The translations under genes were made by a program, and so were the position numbers. A stretch of 64,000 bases of DNA from positions 71,292,001 through 71,356,000 of the forward strand of contig CM032228.1 in NCBI GenBank assembly GCA_019009955.1, written 5' to 3'. A model generated the notes under the pieces. It did no database searches and had not been told where the DNA came from. It saw only the letters and a program-made list of their open reading frames with translations. The stretch is from Riptortus pedestris (lineage: Eukaryota; Arthropoda; Insecta; Hemiptera; Alydidae). Positions 25,386 through 36,412 of the stretch are shown piece by piece; position 1 is the stretch's first letter, and every line of letters begins with the position of its first letter.

Positions 25386-26915
25386 CTGAAAGTAAATAAG
25401 CAAAATGCATTTCAAAATTGATTTCAGTTATGGCATGGGAATAATAAATAAAACAAACTTTTAGTTTTAGAACACATTCCAAATAAGCCAAATGTTTTCT
25501 TTCACAGCCAAATTTACAAATCTTACAGCTAAGAGTCCCAGTTTCATTAATTGTGACATAATGTAGAGTAAACATCCTAAATGTTATAACTTATTTTAAT
25601 TTCGAAGTTTTTCATGACTGAATGTACAATCAGCATCTATTGCAATTTTTTGAAATGTTTATATAAGAGCAAAATGCTATTTGGGCACTATACAATTTCC
25701 TAGTATTCCTATTAAACTAAATAAACAAAATACAGTACAGTTGTATTTCATTCGAAAATTGTATAAAATACCTCTGTTCCAATGAATTAGATCAAAAAAT
25801 GCCCTATACACATTTTTTGAATTTTTAAAATGTATGGAAAAATTTGGACTTTTTTTACTTTTCCTCGCCTCTAACCTCCACTCTTCTCTCTTTGTCAATT
25901 TCTATGTAAAGGAGGGACACACATCTAGAAGTTATAACAATGCATTATAGCAAACTCCAAATATGAAATTTCGGCATTCTAAAGCTAGCTGCTTTTGAGA
26001 TATGTGTGATAAGTCAGGGAGAGTCAAAATTTGTAATTCTGTTGAAATCAGAAAACCAACGATTTTTGTGATTACAATATGTCCTTTACTTTGTACGATT
26101 GTTTGACCCAGATATTACTTTAAGCCAGGTCCTTCTACTTAATTTTGAATACCATTCTTCAAAGCAGTTTTTCTAACTTGAAAACTATTCTAAACACGTA
26201 TTTAATTATTTTTATTTATTCTTTCTATAAGTATTGATTCCAAGTAACCCCTCACTCCTGTCAGAGCTATTAGAGGATACAATTTTAAACATGTTAAAAA
26301 CATCAATTCCTTTAAAACATACACAAAAGATTTCTTAATTATATTGAGTCACTCTCAAGGAACATGAGTAAATTCCTACTTATCAATCTGACGTCAAAAA
26401 CCAAAGGTTTTAAAACCATAAATTAAAACATTTAAGGATTGAAAATTGCGTCCTAAATAAAATTCACTCTTTTCATTTTGCCAATAAAATCAATATTAAC
26501 AAAGATATCGACAAACATAAGTTTGCACTTCCAGGTAAACCTACTCCTGTCAGGGGTAGTAAAGTATAAAATATACAATGATGACAATATCCTTGACACA
26601 TATTCAAAAAAATTCACAATTCAAACCAGGTGCTCTCCTGGAGCACTTAAATTTTATTTAGTGACTAGAAGGTAGAAGTCCAAATTCATAAAAATATATA
26701 TACTGTTTTCAAACCAAAAACTGTACTCTATACAGAATTTGTTCTTTATGCTTTTTCAATAAAACCAAGGGTCTTTTGTACAATAAGCATACACTTTTCA
26801 AGAACTAGTAAGAGTTACTCATTTTATTATTATTTGGAACATGTGATTCACCTCTAACCTAAACCTTTTTATTTAAACGCATTCATTTATCAGATTTAAA
26901 TGAAAAACACTAACA

Positions 26916-27400
26916 ATGAATTTGCTTAAGTTAAGCCAGTTAATATCTAATGTGAAAGTTTCAGTCCGGTTTCTTCAGAAGAAGGGATTAATCCATTCTG
27001 AGAAAAAGTGTTCCAGACTTCATAAAATGAAAATTTATTATAGAAGGAACAGAGGGCCAATTTGGAAGTGTAATCAGACAGGATGTAAGAAGGAAATTAG
27101 CATTTATAAAGGTACGTGGTTTGAAAACAGCAAAATACCACTCAAAACAGCATTGCTGTTCATATACTCATGGTCAATGGGATATACCACAACCAAATTT
27201 TGCAAAAAAGAATTAAACATGTCTAGTCACACAACTACAGCCTGGAAAAATTTCATGCGAGAGTTATGCGCATGAGATCTAATCTCAAACCCTATAAAGA
27301 TTGGAGGTAAAGGCTTAAACGTTGAAATTGATGAAACATTCTTCTCCCGGAGGAAATATCAACGTGGAAGATTATATCCATCGCAGTGGATCTATTTCAT
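26916..27400 (+). pseudogene. Merlin (IS1016-like) transposase relic
   Basis: The frame reads a zinc-ribbon-like part with CSRLHKMKIYYRR and WKCNQTGCKKEIS, then SIYKGTWFENSKIPLKTALL, WKNFMREL, and after a TGA stop at 27273-27275 in the same frame IGGKGLNVEIDETFFSRRKY and QRGRLYPSQW. This order (C-x-C ribbon, S-I-x-K-G-T-W-F, helix-turn-helix, V-E-I-D-E-T with the first catalytic Asp) is that of Merlin/ISXO2-like transposases. The rest of the DDE core is missing and the stop breaks the frame, so it is inactive. Terminal repeats were not identified. Confidence 0.7.
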
Positions 27401-28744
27401 AAAATATTGCATTCAATGTTTGAATATTGGTCACCTTCAGCATGATTTATTTTGTTCAGTATTAAATAAAGTTATTTTCTTTTTTATACACAAGCATTTA
27501 TCTTGTTTTGTAAACAACCTAGAGTTTATTGAAGTAACACATGAGTAACTGTTACTAATTCTTGAAAAGTGTATACTTTGATACCAAAGTAAACACCAAT
27601 TCCTGAGAATGGTAGTAAAGTCAAAAATAGCAAATGTTAACAACATTTATTCCCTTATTACACACATACATAATAAAAATAATTTCTTAATTCTATTCGG
27701 GAATTTTTGTGGAAGACAAATAATAGTCTTTGGTGCAAGGAAGTCGATAGTCAAAATTTTAACGTTCATAGATGTTGGATGTGAAATAAAATCATATGTT
27801 TTGTTATACATAACCTCAAAGTGTCCCTTGTGGTATTAAGTCACATGTGTTTTGTTATAGATAATCTAAGGCCAGATAAATGTAGTTGTTGTACTGTTTA
27901 CATTGTGGTTCTGAATATCTTACAATAAATGCAAATAATCTTTTACGGCAGAAGTCGTTCATCTAAACACAATTTGTTCTTTCTATTTTCTAAAACCAAT
28001 ATTAAGAGATATATTGAGGAATATATTATTTCACGACAATTACCCCCTCCCCTCCTCCTAGTTGAAAATTTGAATTCTCATTAGCCTATGTTGTAACTTA
28101 TGATAGTTGACACACAGATATAAAATTCCACTGAAATCTTCAAGACTTTTGAGTGCTAAACAAATGGACGAATAGACAGACAAGGCCTCCAATTATGATG
28201 CCGTTCTTAGAATGGTCAGGTACATGAAAAAAATTGACCCAATCTGAATTTAAATAGCATATCATATAAACTCTAGTTTTATTTATATAGATTAAAATGG
28301 CAAAATTCCACAAGGTCTCATATTGGAAATTAACCAAATAAGGGAGGAGAATTATGAGAAAGAATGAGAATTCATTTAGATGTAAAAAAAATATAATCCA
28401 ATTATTCAGTAAGCAACCTTTATAGAGACTATTAGCTAATTCCTAATAAAGCATGGAGCTGTTAGATTTCATGATTTATATGAATCTTGTATCTTTTAGA
28501 TTGATTTTGTACATATTAAATAAAACAAATTAAGTACAGAAAATTGCAATTAGTCATGAAGTGGGAAAATATTTCCCTAGTTTTGTTTTAGGCAATAAAA
28601 TAAATTACTATTGTTGGATAATTCCTTGGGAGGGTTTTCACTAGTTTTCACGTTTAATAGATTATATTTAAGCAAACAAAAAAAAAAATAAAAATAAATA
28701 AAAGTACTTAGTGCATTGCCTGCACACCTGATTTGCCTGTTAAC

Positions 28745-29330
28745 TCACCAGTAATAGCAATTTTTACTTACTTATTACCAAATTCAATGCATAAGTGTTT
28801 TATGTAAAACTAAGGTCAAATTCATTAATGTCTGAAATCAGAGCAGTGAGAGGGGGTGGGGGTGGTTTAGAAGGGGAATTTCAAAAATTCAGTACCCGTT
28901 ATTACGAATCTGATCGAATATTGTGTAAAACCAGTCTTATTTAATTTTCTATAAATGTTCTTATATATTATTTTCTCTATCTTGAATATAAACCAAGTTT
29001 TTTTTGCATGTTTTAATTTCCAGCCTTCAGCACACCCCAACTCATGTCATATTAACAATAATTTGATATATCATTAACCCCTTTATTCAAAGCTTAAATA
29101 ACAAATATTGTTTTCAACTTTTATTATGTGAGATAAATGCAAATAAGAAGTGTCATAATATCATCAATTAATATTTTACATTTTTAAATCGAAAATGTTA
29201 TTTGATCTGTACTATACTCGATATTTATTCGTTTCATGGAACACTTAAGTTCATTCGAAGTCTAGGAATAGGGGGAGGGGGTTTAGAGATGGGGAATTTG
29301 AAAATTCAAAATACCTCCTTTACTAGTTTA
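28745..29330 (-). mobile_element. HINE-like element, decayed long variant
   Basis: Contains the TTACCAAATTCAATGCATAA and AAATCAGAGCAGTGAGAGGG blocks, the ATATTAACAATAATTTGATA block and the second AGGGGGAGGGGGTTTAGAG block of the family. Neither terminus is clear. Confidence 0.45.
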
Positions 29331-29794
29331 TTTCACTGCTGGACAGTATAGGTCATCTGCAATGTTATGAAAACATTATTTTAGCTCTAACTAAAAAACA
29401 TTCATATCACAAACTGATTCACACTATGAACAAAATATGCTACAAGAATCACCCAAATGGCGAGACTTCGCAAGGGACCAATTGGCCCTGTACTGCAATC
29501 AAAGTGTTAGTCATTATTTATTAAACTTTTATTTATTCAAAAAAAAAAAAAGGTTTTTTTTTTTTTTTTTTTGTTTTTTTTTTTTTTTTTGTCTGTGTGT
29601 GATTATTTGTTATTTGAAGCCCCTCACTATGGTAAACAGATTAGATTAATAGGAGCTTTATAAAACACTACTAATTATAACCAATGACTTTCACAAAAGG
29701 AAAGTAAGAAATATGTATAACTTTTGAGTTAAGAAAATAGATTAACATAAAAATAGAAAGCTATAAATGACATTAATATTATTTATATACTCAC

Positions 29795-29858
29795 ACTCTG
29801 AACCCCTGTTTCAGCCATATCAAGCTGCTCATCCAAATAATCTATCTGAACTCTAGCA
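29795..29858 (-). CDS. BRCA1: BRCA1-like, small exon
   Basis: Sixty-four bases encoding ARVQIDYLDEQLDMAETGVQ and S, entered in phase 2 (AG|T) and left in phase 0 at AGT before gtgagt. The acceptor is ctacag. It is acidic and helical in character. It is the last exon before the BRCT exons in my model. Confidence 0.65.
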
Positions 29859-30148
29859 CTGTAGACAGAATAAATCAAAATGGATAATAATCATTTTGTC
29901 AAAATAAATTATAAAATATATAATAAATACACTAATATAAACATGAGATTACAATGGTATTTACATATTACTTAAATTAGCAATTAAGTACAGCATACAT
30001 ACTATTTAAAAAAATTAACGCACAAAGAAGAATGGAACCTGTTAACAATAACTGAAATATAATTTTAAATATAAATACACTGAATATCAAAAAAAACCAA
30101 TGGGATATATGTCTATGCTCACATACACATATGCAGCATGCGCACACG

Positions 30149-30150
<2 letters not shown>

Positions 30151-30188
<38 letters not shown>
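30151..30188. repeat. (CA)n microsatellite
   Basis: 38 bp of CA dinucleotide repeat within a BRCA1-like intron. Confidence 0.95.
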
Positions 30189-30191
<3 letters not shown>

Positions 30192-30437
30192 TTAACAGTT
30201 TTAAAGGGATAGTAAAATTAATCTGGATATGTAAAGCCATCCTAAGCGAGGGTTATAAGAGAAATAGAGAGAAAAGATTTAGGATAAATTTAGAAGAAAA
30301 CCATGATTTAATTTTTTTTTTGAAACCATACCCATATTAGATATAGTAAAATACTGAATAATGTTACTTATTTACGCAATATATTTAGTTTCATAATCGA
30401 TAAACAGAAAATAAAGTTTTAGTACTAGAAACATTAC

Positions 30438-30496
30438 CTGGTACAGTTGTCTTTACAATCAATACCAGAGATCTCTAGAATAGAATCCTCTTGAGC
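30438..30496 (-). CDS. BRCA1: BRCA1-like, small exon
   Basis: Fifty-nine bases encoding AQEDSILEISGIDCKDNCT and the first two bases of the next codon (phase 0 in, phase 2 out). The acceptor is ttttccag and the donor gtaatg. Phases fit both neighbours exactly, which is the main support. Confidence 0.65.
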
Positions 30497-30902
30497 CTGG
30501 AAAAATGAAATAATCACATTATGGTTATAAAGAAAAGAAGTTTAAGGTAAAAATAGAATATTATTTATCCAATATCTCAATTACAATAAAATAAAATTCA
30601 ATATAATTGAGACACCCAGAATATTCACACGAGCCAAAAATATTAGAGAATCTCAATGAAACTGACGAGTAAGCCATGACACATACTCGTTTCATTCTGT
30701 TCAGTCCTTAAGCATGAATCAATTCTTGACGATTTATGGTTCATTGCATTTGTTTCATTAATACAAAAACAATTCGAAGTAACAAAAAAAAATGTTTTTA
30801 CTTAGTACATATCTGGCAAAACATGAACAGGATAGAAAATATCCAAATTTATAATTTTAAACTTCCTTTTCCTCTTAAATTTATTAGTTTTCTACACTTT
30901 TC

Positions 30903-30985
30903 AGCAGATTTATCATAAGGGAAATTAGCTATTCATTGTGCAGAGAAAAAGTTCTTCAAATGTCCATTACCTAGGGGGTCATTCC
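30903..30985 (-). mobile_element. HINE-like element, stem-loop end fragment
   Basis: AGCAGATTTATCATAAGGGA and CTTCAAATGTCCATTACC match the family terminus. Directly after it a different repeat begins with GGGTCATTCCACATCAAATC at about 30976 and continues AT-rich to about 31500; I could not assign that one. Confidence 0.5.
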
Positions 30986-31605
30986 ACATCAAATCAACCA
31001 CAAAAAAATGATTTTGACACCCATCCTTTCAGATTTTGTTGAAACTTATTTTAGGTATTCTATTTATTGATATGAGAAATCATACCTTTTTTAAATATAT
31101 ATATATCTTTAACGGTTTGGATTTTATGGCCTCTTAAAGTTTTGAGATTTTCGTGTTTTCTGTCGATTAGGAACAGTAAAATTAATTTATTTTTAATTCA
31201 AAAATAATTTATAACTTTCTTATTTACAAACTAATTTTAATGAAATTTTTTGTATGTATTCATAAATATCTTTAAAACAATAAAAAAATAAAAAAAGGTA
31301 CCAAGTAATTATTTGTGGCCAGAAAAAAATTACTAAGTGTCAATTTTAGTTTTTTAGAAAGCAAATATATAGTTTCACGTTAAATTGAATATCTCAAGAG
31401 GGATAAGGATAATCATGGAAATCTTTTTTTGTTTTGGTTCTAAGACATGTGATCTAGCACTTCAAGCAATAAAATGAATGGTTATTTGACTCCTTTATTG
31501 TTTTTACCAAGTTTAAAAATAAATATTTAGAAAAATTTAGAAATTTGTATGAGTTAAAAGAAAATGATAAATAAAGGTAACACAAGTAAAACTGCACAAT
31601 ATTAC

Positions 31606-31786
31606 CTTTGAAAAAACTGAGCAATCAGTTGGAGAGACTGAAAACAACTGCCTTCGAGACCTGATTCCACCACCTGTGAAATTTGCTCTACTACTGTTAT
31701 CCACTGCACCCAGGTCCATAGTTTGCTCTAAGTGATGGCTTGTATTTTCATTGATTCTCTCAACTGCATCCACAGAAGATAAAAAC
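31606..31786 (-). CDS. BRCA1: BRCA1-like, third copy of tandem exon (extended)
   Basis: Entered in phase 2 and left in phase 0. Encodes FLSSVDAVERINENTSHHLE then QTMDLGAVDNSSRANFTGGG and IRSRRQLFSVSPTDCSVFSK. The first ~43 codons are homologous to the exons at 32894-33022 and 33172-33300; the extra 52 bases read SRRQLFSVSPTDCSVFSK, because the splice donor used by the other two copies is not used here. Sequence just outside the acceptor (CATATTCCAGAATTATAAAA) also resembles the corresponding flanks of the other copies, so intron edges were duplicated too. Confidence 0.75.
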
Positions 31787-32893
31787 CTGTCATATTCCAG
31801 AATTATAAAAATAGAATATATAGTTGAGTCATTGTCTTTATTATAAATAAGAACTTAGATTGTTTACCGTATTTTCAAATTTACTGCATGTTTCACTAGC
31901 AAAAAAAAAATGAGCAGACAAGAAGATTAATCAGTATCAGAGTTTTTAAGCACATGAAAAATGTAACGAAGTTACAGAAAGAAGATTCAGCAATAGCAGA
32001 TGCCTTTAGTTTAAATTTAATAATGCTGAAGTACTGATAAAAGTTGAACTATCAGGAAAGAATAGAAAGAGATCATATTGAAATAGTGAAGTGCCTGAGT
32101 AATAGTGAAGGAAGTATAAGGCTGTTAAACTACCTAACCCCAGTAAACTCATAATTTATTATTATTTATTAATGTCCACATTTTGCTACTATCGTTAATT
32201 GGGACGGGTTTTCTACAGGTTTTCACCCATTTCTAGCCAAGGTGGAACTAAGGATGTTATTTAATGAGTTTCTCACTAAATACATTCCTCAAATTATTAT
32301 TAAGGTGCAAGTAAAAAATTAATTTAATCTATGTGAGATTACATAACAGTTCATAAATAAAATATATATCTGTAAGTAATGAGTATATGTAAGTTAATGT
32401 ATGATTTTAAATGTTTCATTTAATTAGTATATGGCATCATTTTTAACTGATTAACTACACCTTGATTGATTGCTTCCTCTTATGGAAATTATATAAATCA
32501 AAAAAGTCGGATTAAAATCTTTTAAATCAAAGGATGTCCTTTTAATTTAACAGAAATATTTCAGATTATATGTCATTGAAATAATTAATTATTTTTACCA
32601 GTACAATCTATCTGTTCTATCCAGGTATACAAAAGCTCTCTTATACACGAACACCTAGGTATTAAGTATATTCATTTATAAAATGAACTCCCTCACACTC
32701 CCACTCATGCATGAACAACAGAGTATGTATGATAACAGTACAGTTCAGTCCTAAAGAGAAAGCTCAGAAGATGGTAGCATGTTATAACAAAACATCTGCA
32801 ATGGATTTGAAGAGACGGTCAAAACCCGCAATAACTTGTTTGTAATAATCATTTTTTAATTGTATATGTAATGAAGTACATTACAGTACAGAC
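31787..32893 (-). other. BRCA1: BRCA1-like intron with SINE-like insertion
   Basis: An intron of 1.1 kb, long compared with the 149-bp intron between the other two tandem exons. It contains a SINE-like copy at about 32155-32290 (GCTACTATCGTTAATTGGGA, CACCCATTTCTAGCCAAGG). Confidence 0.5.
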
Positions 32894-33022
32894 CTGATGT
32901 CACTGCTGGCAAAATTTGTCGGGGTACTGGTATTCATTGTACCTACATCCAGCACACTTTGCTCCAAATGGTGGCTTGCATCTGTATTAATTCTTTCAAC
33001 TGTATCCACAGGTGAGAAGAAC
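32894..33022 (-). CDS. BRCA1: BRCA1-like, second copy of tandem exon
   Basis: 129 bases, phase 2 on both sides. Encodes FFSPVDTVERINTDASHHLE then QSVLDVGTMNTSTPTNFASS and DI, with a split Arg codon at each edge. It has the same length, the same phase and the same motif order (D-T-V-E-R-I-N, H/Y-L-E-Q, STPxNF, SDIR) as its neighbours. The acceptor is tattctag and the donor gtctgt. The function of the segment is unknown; VERIN...LEQ may be a short helix. Confidence 0.75.
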
Positions 33023-33171
33023 CTAGAATATTCCAAATTATAAAATTAATGAAAATGGGATATAGTTGTCATTTAATTACATCATTAACTTGCTTGAGAA
33101 AAAATAAATAATTTGTACATCTGATTGAATATCAATTTCTCTCACTTCTCAAGTTTATTAACACTACAAAC

Positions 33172-33300
33172 CTGATGTCGCTACCAGTAAAATTTGATGG
33201 AGTACTGATACCCATTCCACCCAGATCCAACACACTTTGCTCCAAATACTGGCTTGCATTTGCATTAATTCTCTCAACTGTATCTGCAGGTGACAAGAGC
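33172..33300 (-). CDS. BRCA1: BRCA1-like, first copy of tandem exon
   Basis: 129 bases, phase 2 on both sides. Encodes LLSPADTVERINANASQYLE then QSVLDLGGMGISTPSNFTGS and DI. By hand count it differs from the 32894-33022 copy at about 25 of 129 bases and about 14 residues. The flanks outside the acceptor (AATATTCCAAAAATAAAATT) are also shared with that copy, giving a duplication unit of 278 bp between exon starts. Confidence 0.75.
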
Positions 33301-34179
33301 CTGCAATATTCCAAAAATAAAATTAATGAAAATAGAATGCCGGTCACTCATTTAATTATATTACTTGTATGACATGACAAACAATAAAAATTTTCCAGAG
33401 GAATACTTGTAGAGTGTGTATCGGGTAGAATATACTTTTCTCAAATGGCTCAATCACATTATATTACAGAAGAAATACACAGTACATACTATACCCTACC
33501 CACCTTCTATAGGTAAAATCGCATATGTAATATTTGATAGTAAGTGAATGTTTTTTAAGAAATCTAATTTAATGGGCCAGTAAGTTTTAATATATTAAGA
33601 GAAGATGTAGCTAATGAGACGTTAATCTGAGAATGGTAGATCCTCAATTTTTATTAAAAATAAAGTGATTATAAATAAACGTCTCAGAATAACCTGGGTG
33701 TATTAGTATGTATCCAATAGATTTGCCTTGGATTTTGGTAAATCACACAATTTAACAATAAAAATTATTTTGATAGCTGTTAAGCTGATTTATAGTAGTT
33801 CATTTTTAAAATTTAATTTAGTTCTCAAATTTAGAAAAAGTAGCACATGGAGACCCCCTTGATACATGTACAACAAGCCCCAAACTAAAACTTGGGAAAC
33901 AATTATTTTCTCCATTCTGTTGGGGAAAAAATTCAATTGTTGGTGTTAGTTCTAATAAAAAATAAATAAAAAATCTGTGAACATAAACCTACAAATGAAA
34001 TCAGTTACCAGTCCTTATATAAAACATTCAAAGAAAATAAGCTTTAAAAAGAAATTACAAACAATGCATTGTAATTTAATATTATACAAAACTTTATAAT
34101 TGGTCATCGAAATAGCTAGAACAGTACACATGCTATGTAAATGTAAACTAATAAAAAAAATAAATAAGTATGTAGGTAT

Positions 34180-34314
34180 ATATATAGTTTTCAACAGACT
34201 TCATTTTTGTCGACTCCTGGGTAGGATAGATGGATATTTGAAGAATATTTTTTGAAAATCATGTCATGAGTACAACCTCAATAGCTGATTTCCCTTAAGG
34301 GAAATCTGCTAAAA
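34180..34314 (+). mobile_element. HINE-like element, half copy
   Basis: From an AT tract through CTCCTGGGTAGGATAGATGG to the stem-loop end GATTTCCCTTAAGGGAAATC followed by TGCTAA. Only the stem-loop half is present. Confidence 0.65.
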
Positions 34315-34405
34315 AGTAAAAGAAAAAACTAAGAGATCAGATAGATGATAAAATTATAAAAATAAAATATTCAAGATTTTGGACTACTGAAGATAAGTTA
34401 CATAC

Positions 34406-34495
34406 ATATATTTTGGACTATCAATGTCACCCTGCAAAGAAGAAGATAGTAGAGTTGTCTTCTCTTCTGGGAGAGGACATTCTTGTGTTTCTTGT
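34406..34495 (-). CDS. BRCA1: BRCA1-like, small exon with two possible acceptors
   Basis: Ninety bases in phase 2 on both sides, reading QETQECPLPEEKTTLLSSSL, QGDIDSPKY and then AT|, which becomes Met with the next exon. The acceptor at ttttccag gives this reading. A second, stronger acceptor (a long pyrimidine run ending tttgcag) lies inside at 34432-34433 and would start a 26-bp microexon at 34431 in phase 0. The donor is gtatgt. Which acceptor is used depends on the preceding exon, which I could not settle. Confidence 0.55.
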
Positions 34496-35052
34496 CTGGA
34501 AAACAATGGATTTCATTAGCAAAATACACTTAATACTAAAAGTTGGTGGTGATTCTAATATTAGGGTAAGAATTAAGAAATATTTATTAGGGTAAGAATT
34601 ATTAATTAAAGTTTAAATACAAAAATATTAATCATTCCCATATTAGTATTTCCCCTACTTCTCCTGAAAAGCTGAACGGTAGGGGAACCAATTGATCAGG
34701 ATCAATAAAAATTGTAATAAACCACATTTTTTCAAATTAGTTTTTAATTATTTCCAGAAAGAAGCATTGCATCAAAAAAATACATTCTTATACATTGAAG
34801 GTTACACATGAGTTTAATTATGTTAAGTATTAGCATAGATGAATGGTTTAAATTTTGAAACGTTTTCTGTACAATAGCTTTCGATTATCCATACCAAATT
34901 CTTGCAGGTCTTAAAAAATCACTTTTTTCCCACAGATATTCATTAATATTTATAGGAAGAAGTGTTTATCTGACCAAAATCATTATTAATATTATACTAA
35001 TAATGTTTTGGTACCCTACCTATTGCTGCTTCTGACTATTTCTCTTACACTT

Positions 35053-35310
35053 CTATGGTTCAACAGTGGCTAGGACATAAATAATATTTGGATGTACAAA
35101 ACAGGCCTGATGTACAGGCAGAGTAGTAGCTTCAACCACAGCTGATGGGCGACTCTCCTTGCTGCTATGGTCTAAGTTACTGCCCTCTAAAGCTCTTTGC
35201 AGGCACTGAAGATGGAGCTGTTGCTCTAAAAGTACACTCTGTCGTAATAAATGCATTATAGAGGAAAACAGGGCTACTTTGTTCATCCAGTTCCATGCCT
35301 TTAACACTCA
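35053..35310 (-). other. Candidate BRCA1-like exon (coiled-coil-like frame)
   Basis: A GC-richer island in an AT-rich intron with two overlapping open frames. One reads LLRQSVLLEQQLHLQCLQRA then LEGSNLDHSSKESRPSAVVE, strongly heptad-like and reminiscent of the PALB2-binding coiled coil of BRCA1. The other begins after a good acceptor (ttattcactcag) and reads KLSVKGMELDEQSSPVFLYN then AFITTECTFRATAPSSVPAK to a gtaact donor. Neither frame fits the phases of its neighbours simply, so I leave it out of the coding model. Confidence 0.35.
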
Positions 35311-35710
35311 GCTTCCCTGAGTGAATAAATAACATTTCTTTCATGATGTGATGGCTGTTTAATTGTATCCTTCACTTGAAATCCTAGTCGGTCAGTCGCT
35401 ATGGCTTTTTGTACTTGAGAGGAAAACCAAAACATAAAGTGAGTTTTTGATCAAGAAACTATTCATCATAACCCCTGGAGGATTCAGAACTGCTCATGTG
35501 ACTCTCTGTCACACACTAACATATATGCAATTTATGTTTTTGTCTCACATATTATCCACTAAGCATTTCATAATGAACTTGAATTTCAAGTTCTGTTTAC
35601 ATAGACTTCTTATTATTGGAAAAATGGAGAAGTGATAGTGCCAGATCTGCAGCATGTCTAGCTCATGGAAAATTTGCTTAGTTTGCACAGCCCCTGCATG
35701 ATTGACGTTT

Positions 35711-35865
35711 CATTTTATCATTATTATTTATTTACATCCACTTTTTGCTACTATAGCTAATTGGGACAGGGTACCACCTTTTTCTAGCCAGGGTGGGACT
35801 TATTTAATGAGTTTGTTAATAAATAAATTTCTATTTGCCCAGGCGGGAATCAAACTCGCCAACCG
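35711..35865 (-). mobile_element. tRNA-type SINE-like repeat
   Basis: On the minus strand it begins GGCGAGTTTGATTCCCGCCT, close to a tRNA B box, continues through CCCACCCTGGCTAGAAAAAG and AATTAGCTATAGTAGC, and ends in an AATAATAATGATAAA tail. No clear A box was found, so it may be 5' truncated. It is adjacent to a HINE-like terminal fragment at about 35655-35708. Confidence 0.55.
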
Positions 35866-35916
35866 AAGATAGTGTTTCAAGAAAAAGGGAAATATTCAAA
35901 TATTGTTCTCAAAAAC

Positions 35917-35997
35917 CTATATAGATGAAATACTACAACAACTTCTTGCTGCCCTTCATTATTACAATTATTGTTAGTTCGTAAGGGATCTGTGGTA
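35917..35997 (-). CDS. BRCA1: BRCA1-like, candidate small exon
   Basis: Eighty-one bases, phase 2 on both sides, encoding TTDPLRTNNNCNNEGQQEVV then VVFHLYR with split codons at the edges. The acceptor (ttattttccag) is good; the donor (AG|GTTTTT) is weak. The phase matches the large upstream exon, which is the chief argument for it. Confidence 0.45.
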
Positions 35998-36412
35998 CTG
36001 GAAAATAATAGTGAAATACTTTCATTCCAGAACACGGTACACAACATTTTGAAAAGAAGAAACATCAATAAAAAATAAGATCTACATACAGAAGCGATAA
36101 CTCAGGAAATAGTTCTGTGGAAAGAAAAGTTACTACACCTTGCCATCCAGAGAAAATAATTACCACTCTAATAGTTCCATTCATATGTTGTTAATTAACC
36201 TAGTTACCACACTGGTGTTCGGAGCTCACCCTGATTGTGATGTGAGATAAAATAAAATCATTTAAATAAAATGTTAAATAAAAATCTGGTTTGCCTGTTT
36301 AAAACTTCTGAGATACGAGTAGCACATATTACATTATTAGGACATTAAAAGTTTCTAATTAGTATTTAACATCAACTCAATAACAATACTCTGTATAATT
36401 CATATGACTTAC

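Larger units (their letters stand above)
25386..29794 (-). other. BRCA1: 4.4-kb BRCA1-like intron with transposon relics
   Basis: A large intron. It contains a repeat-like stretch (25770-25940) related to 62690-62900, a Merlin transposase relic (26916-27400), a decayed HINE-like copy (28745-29330) and poly-T/poly-A tracts near 29540-29590. No exon was identified. Confidence 0.5.
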
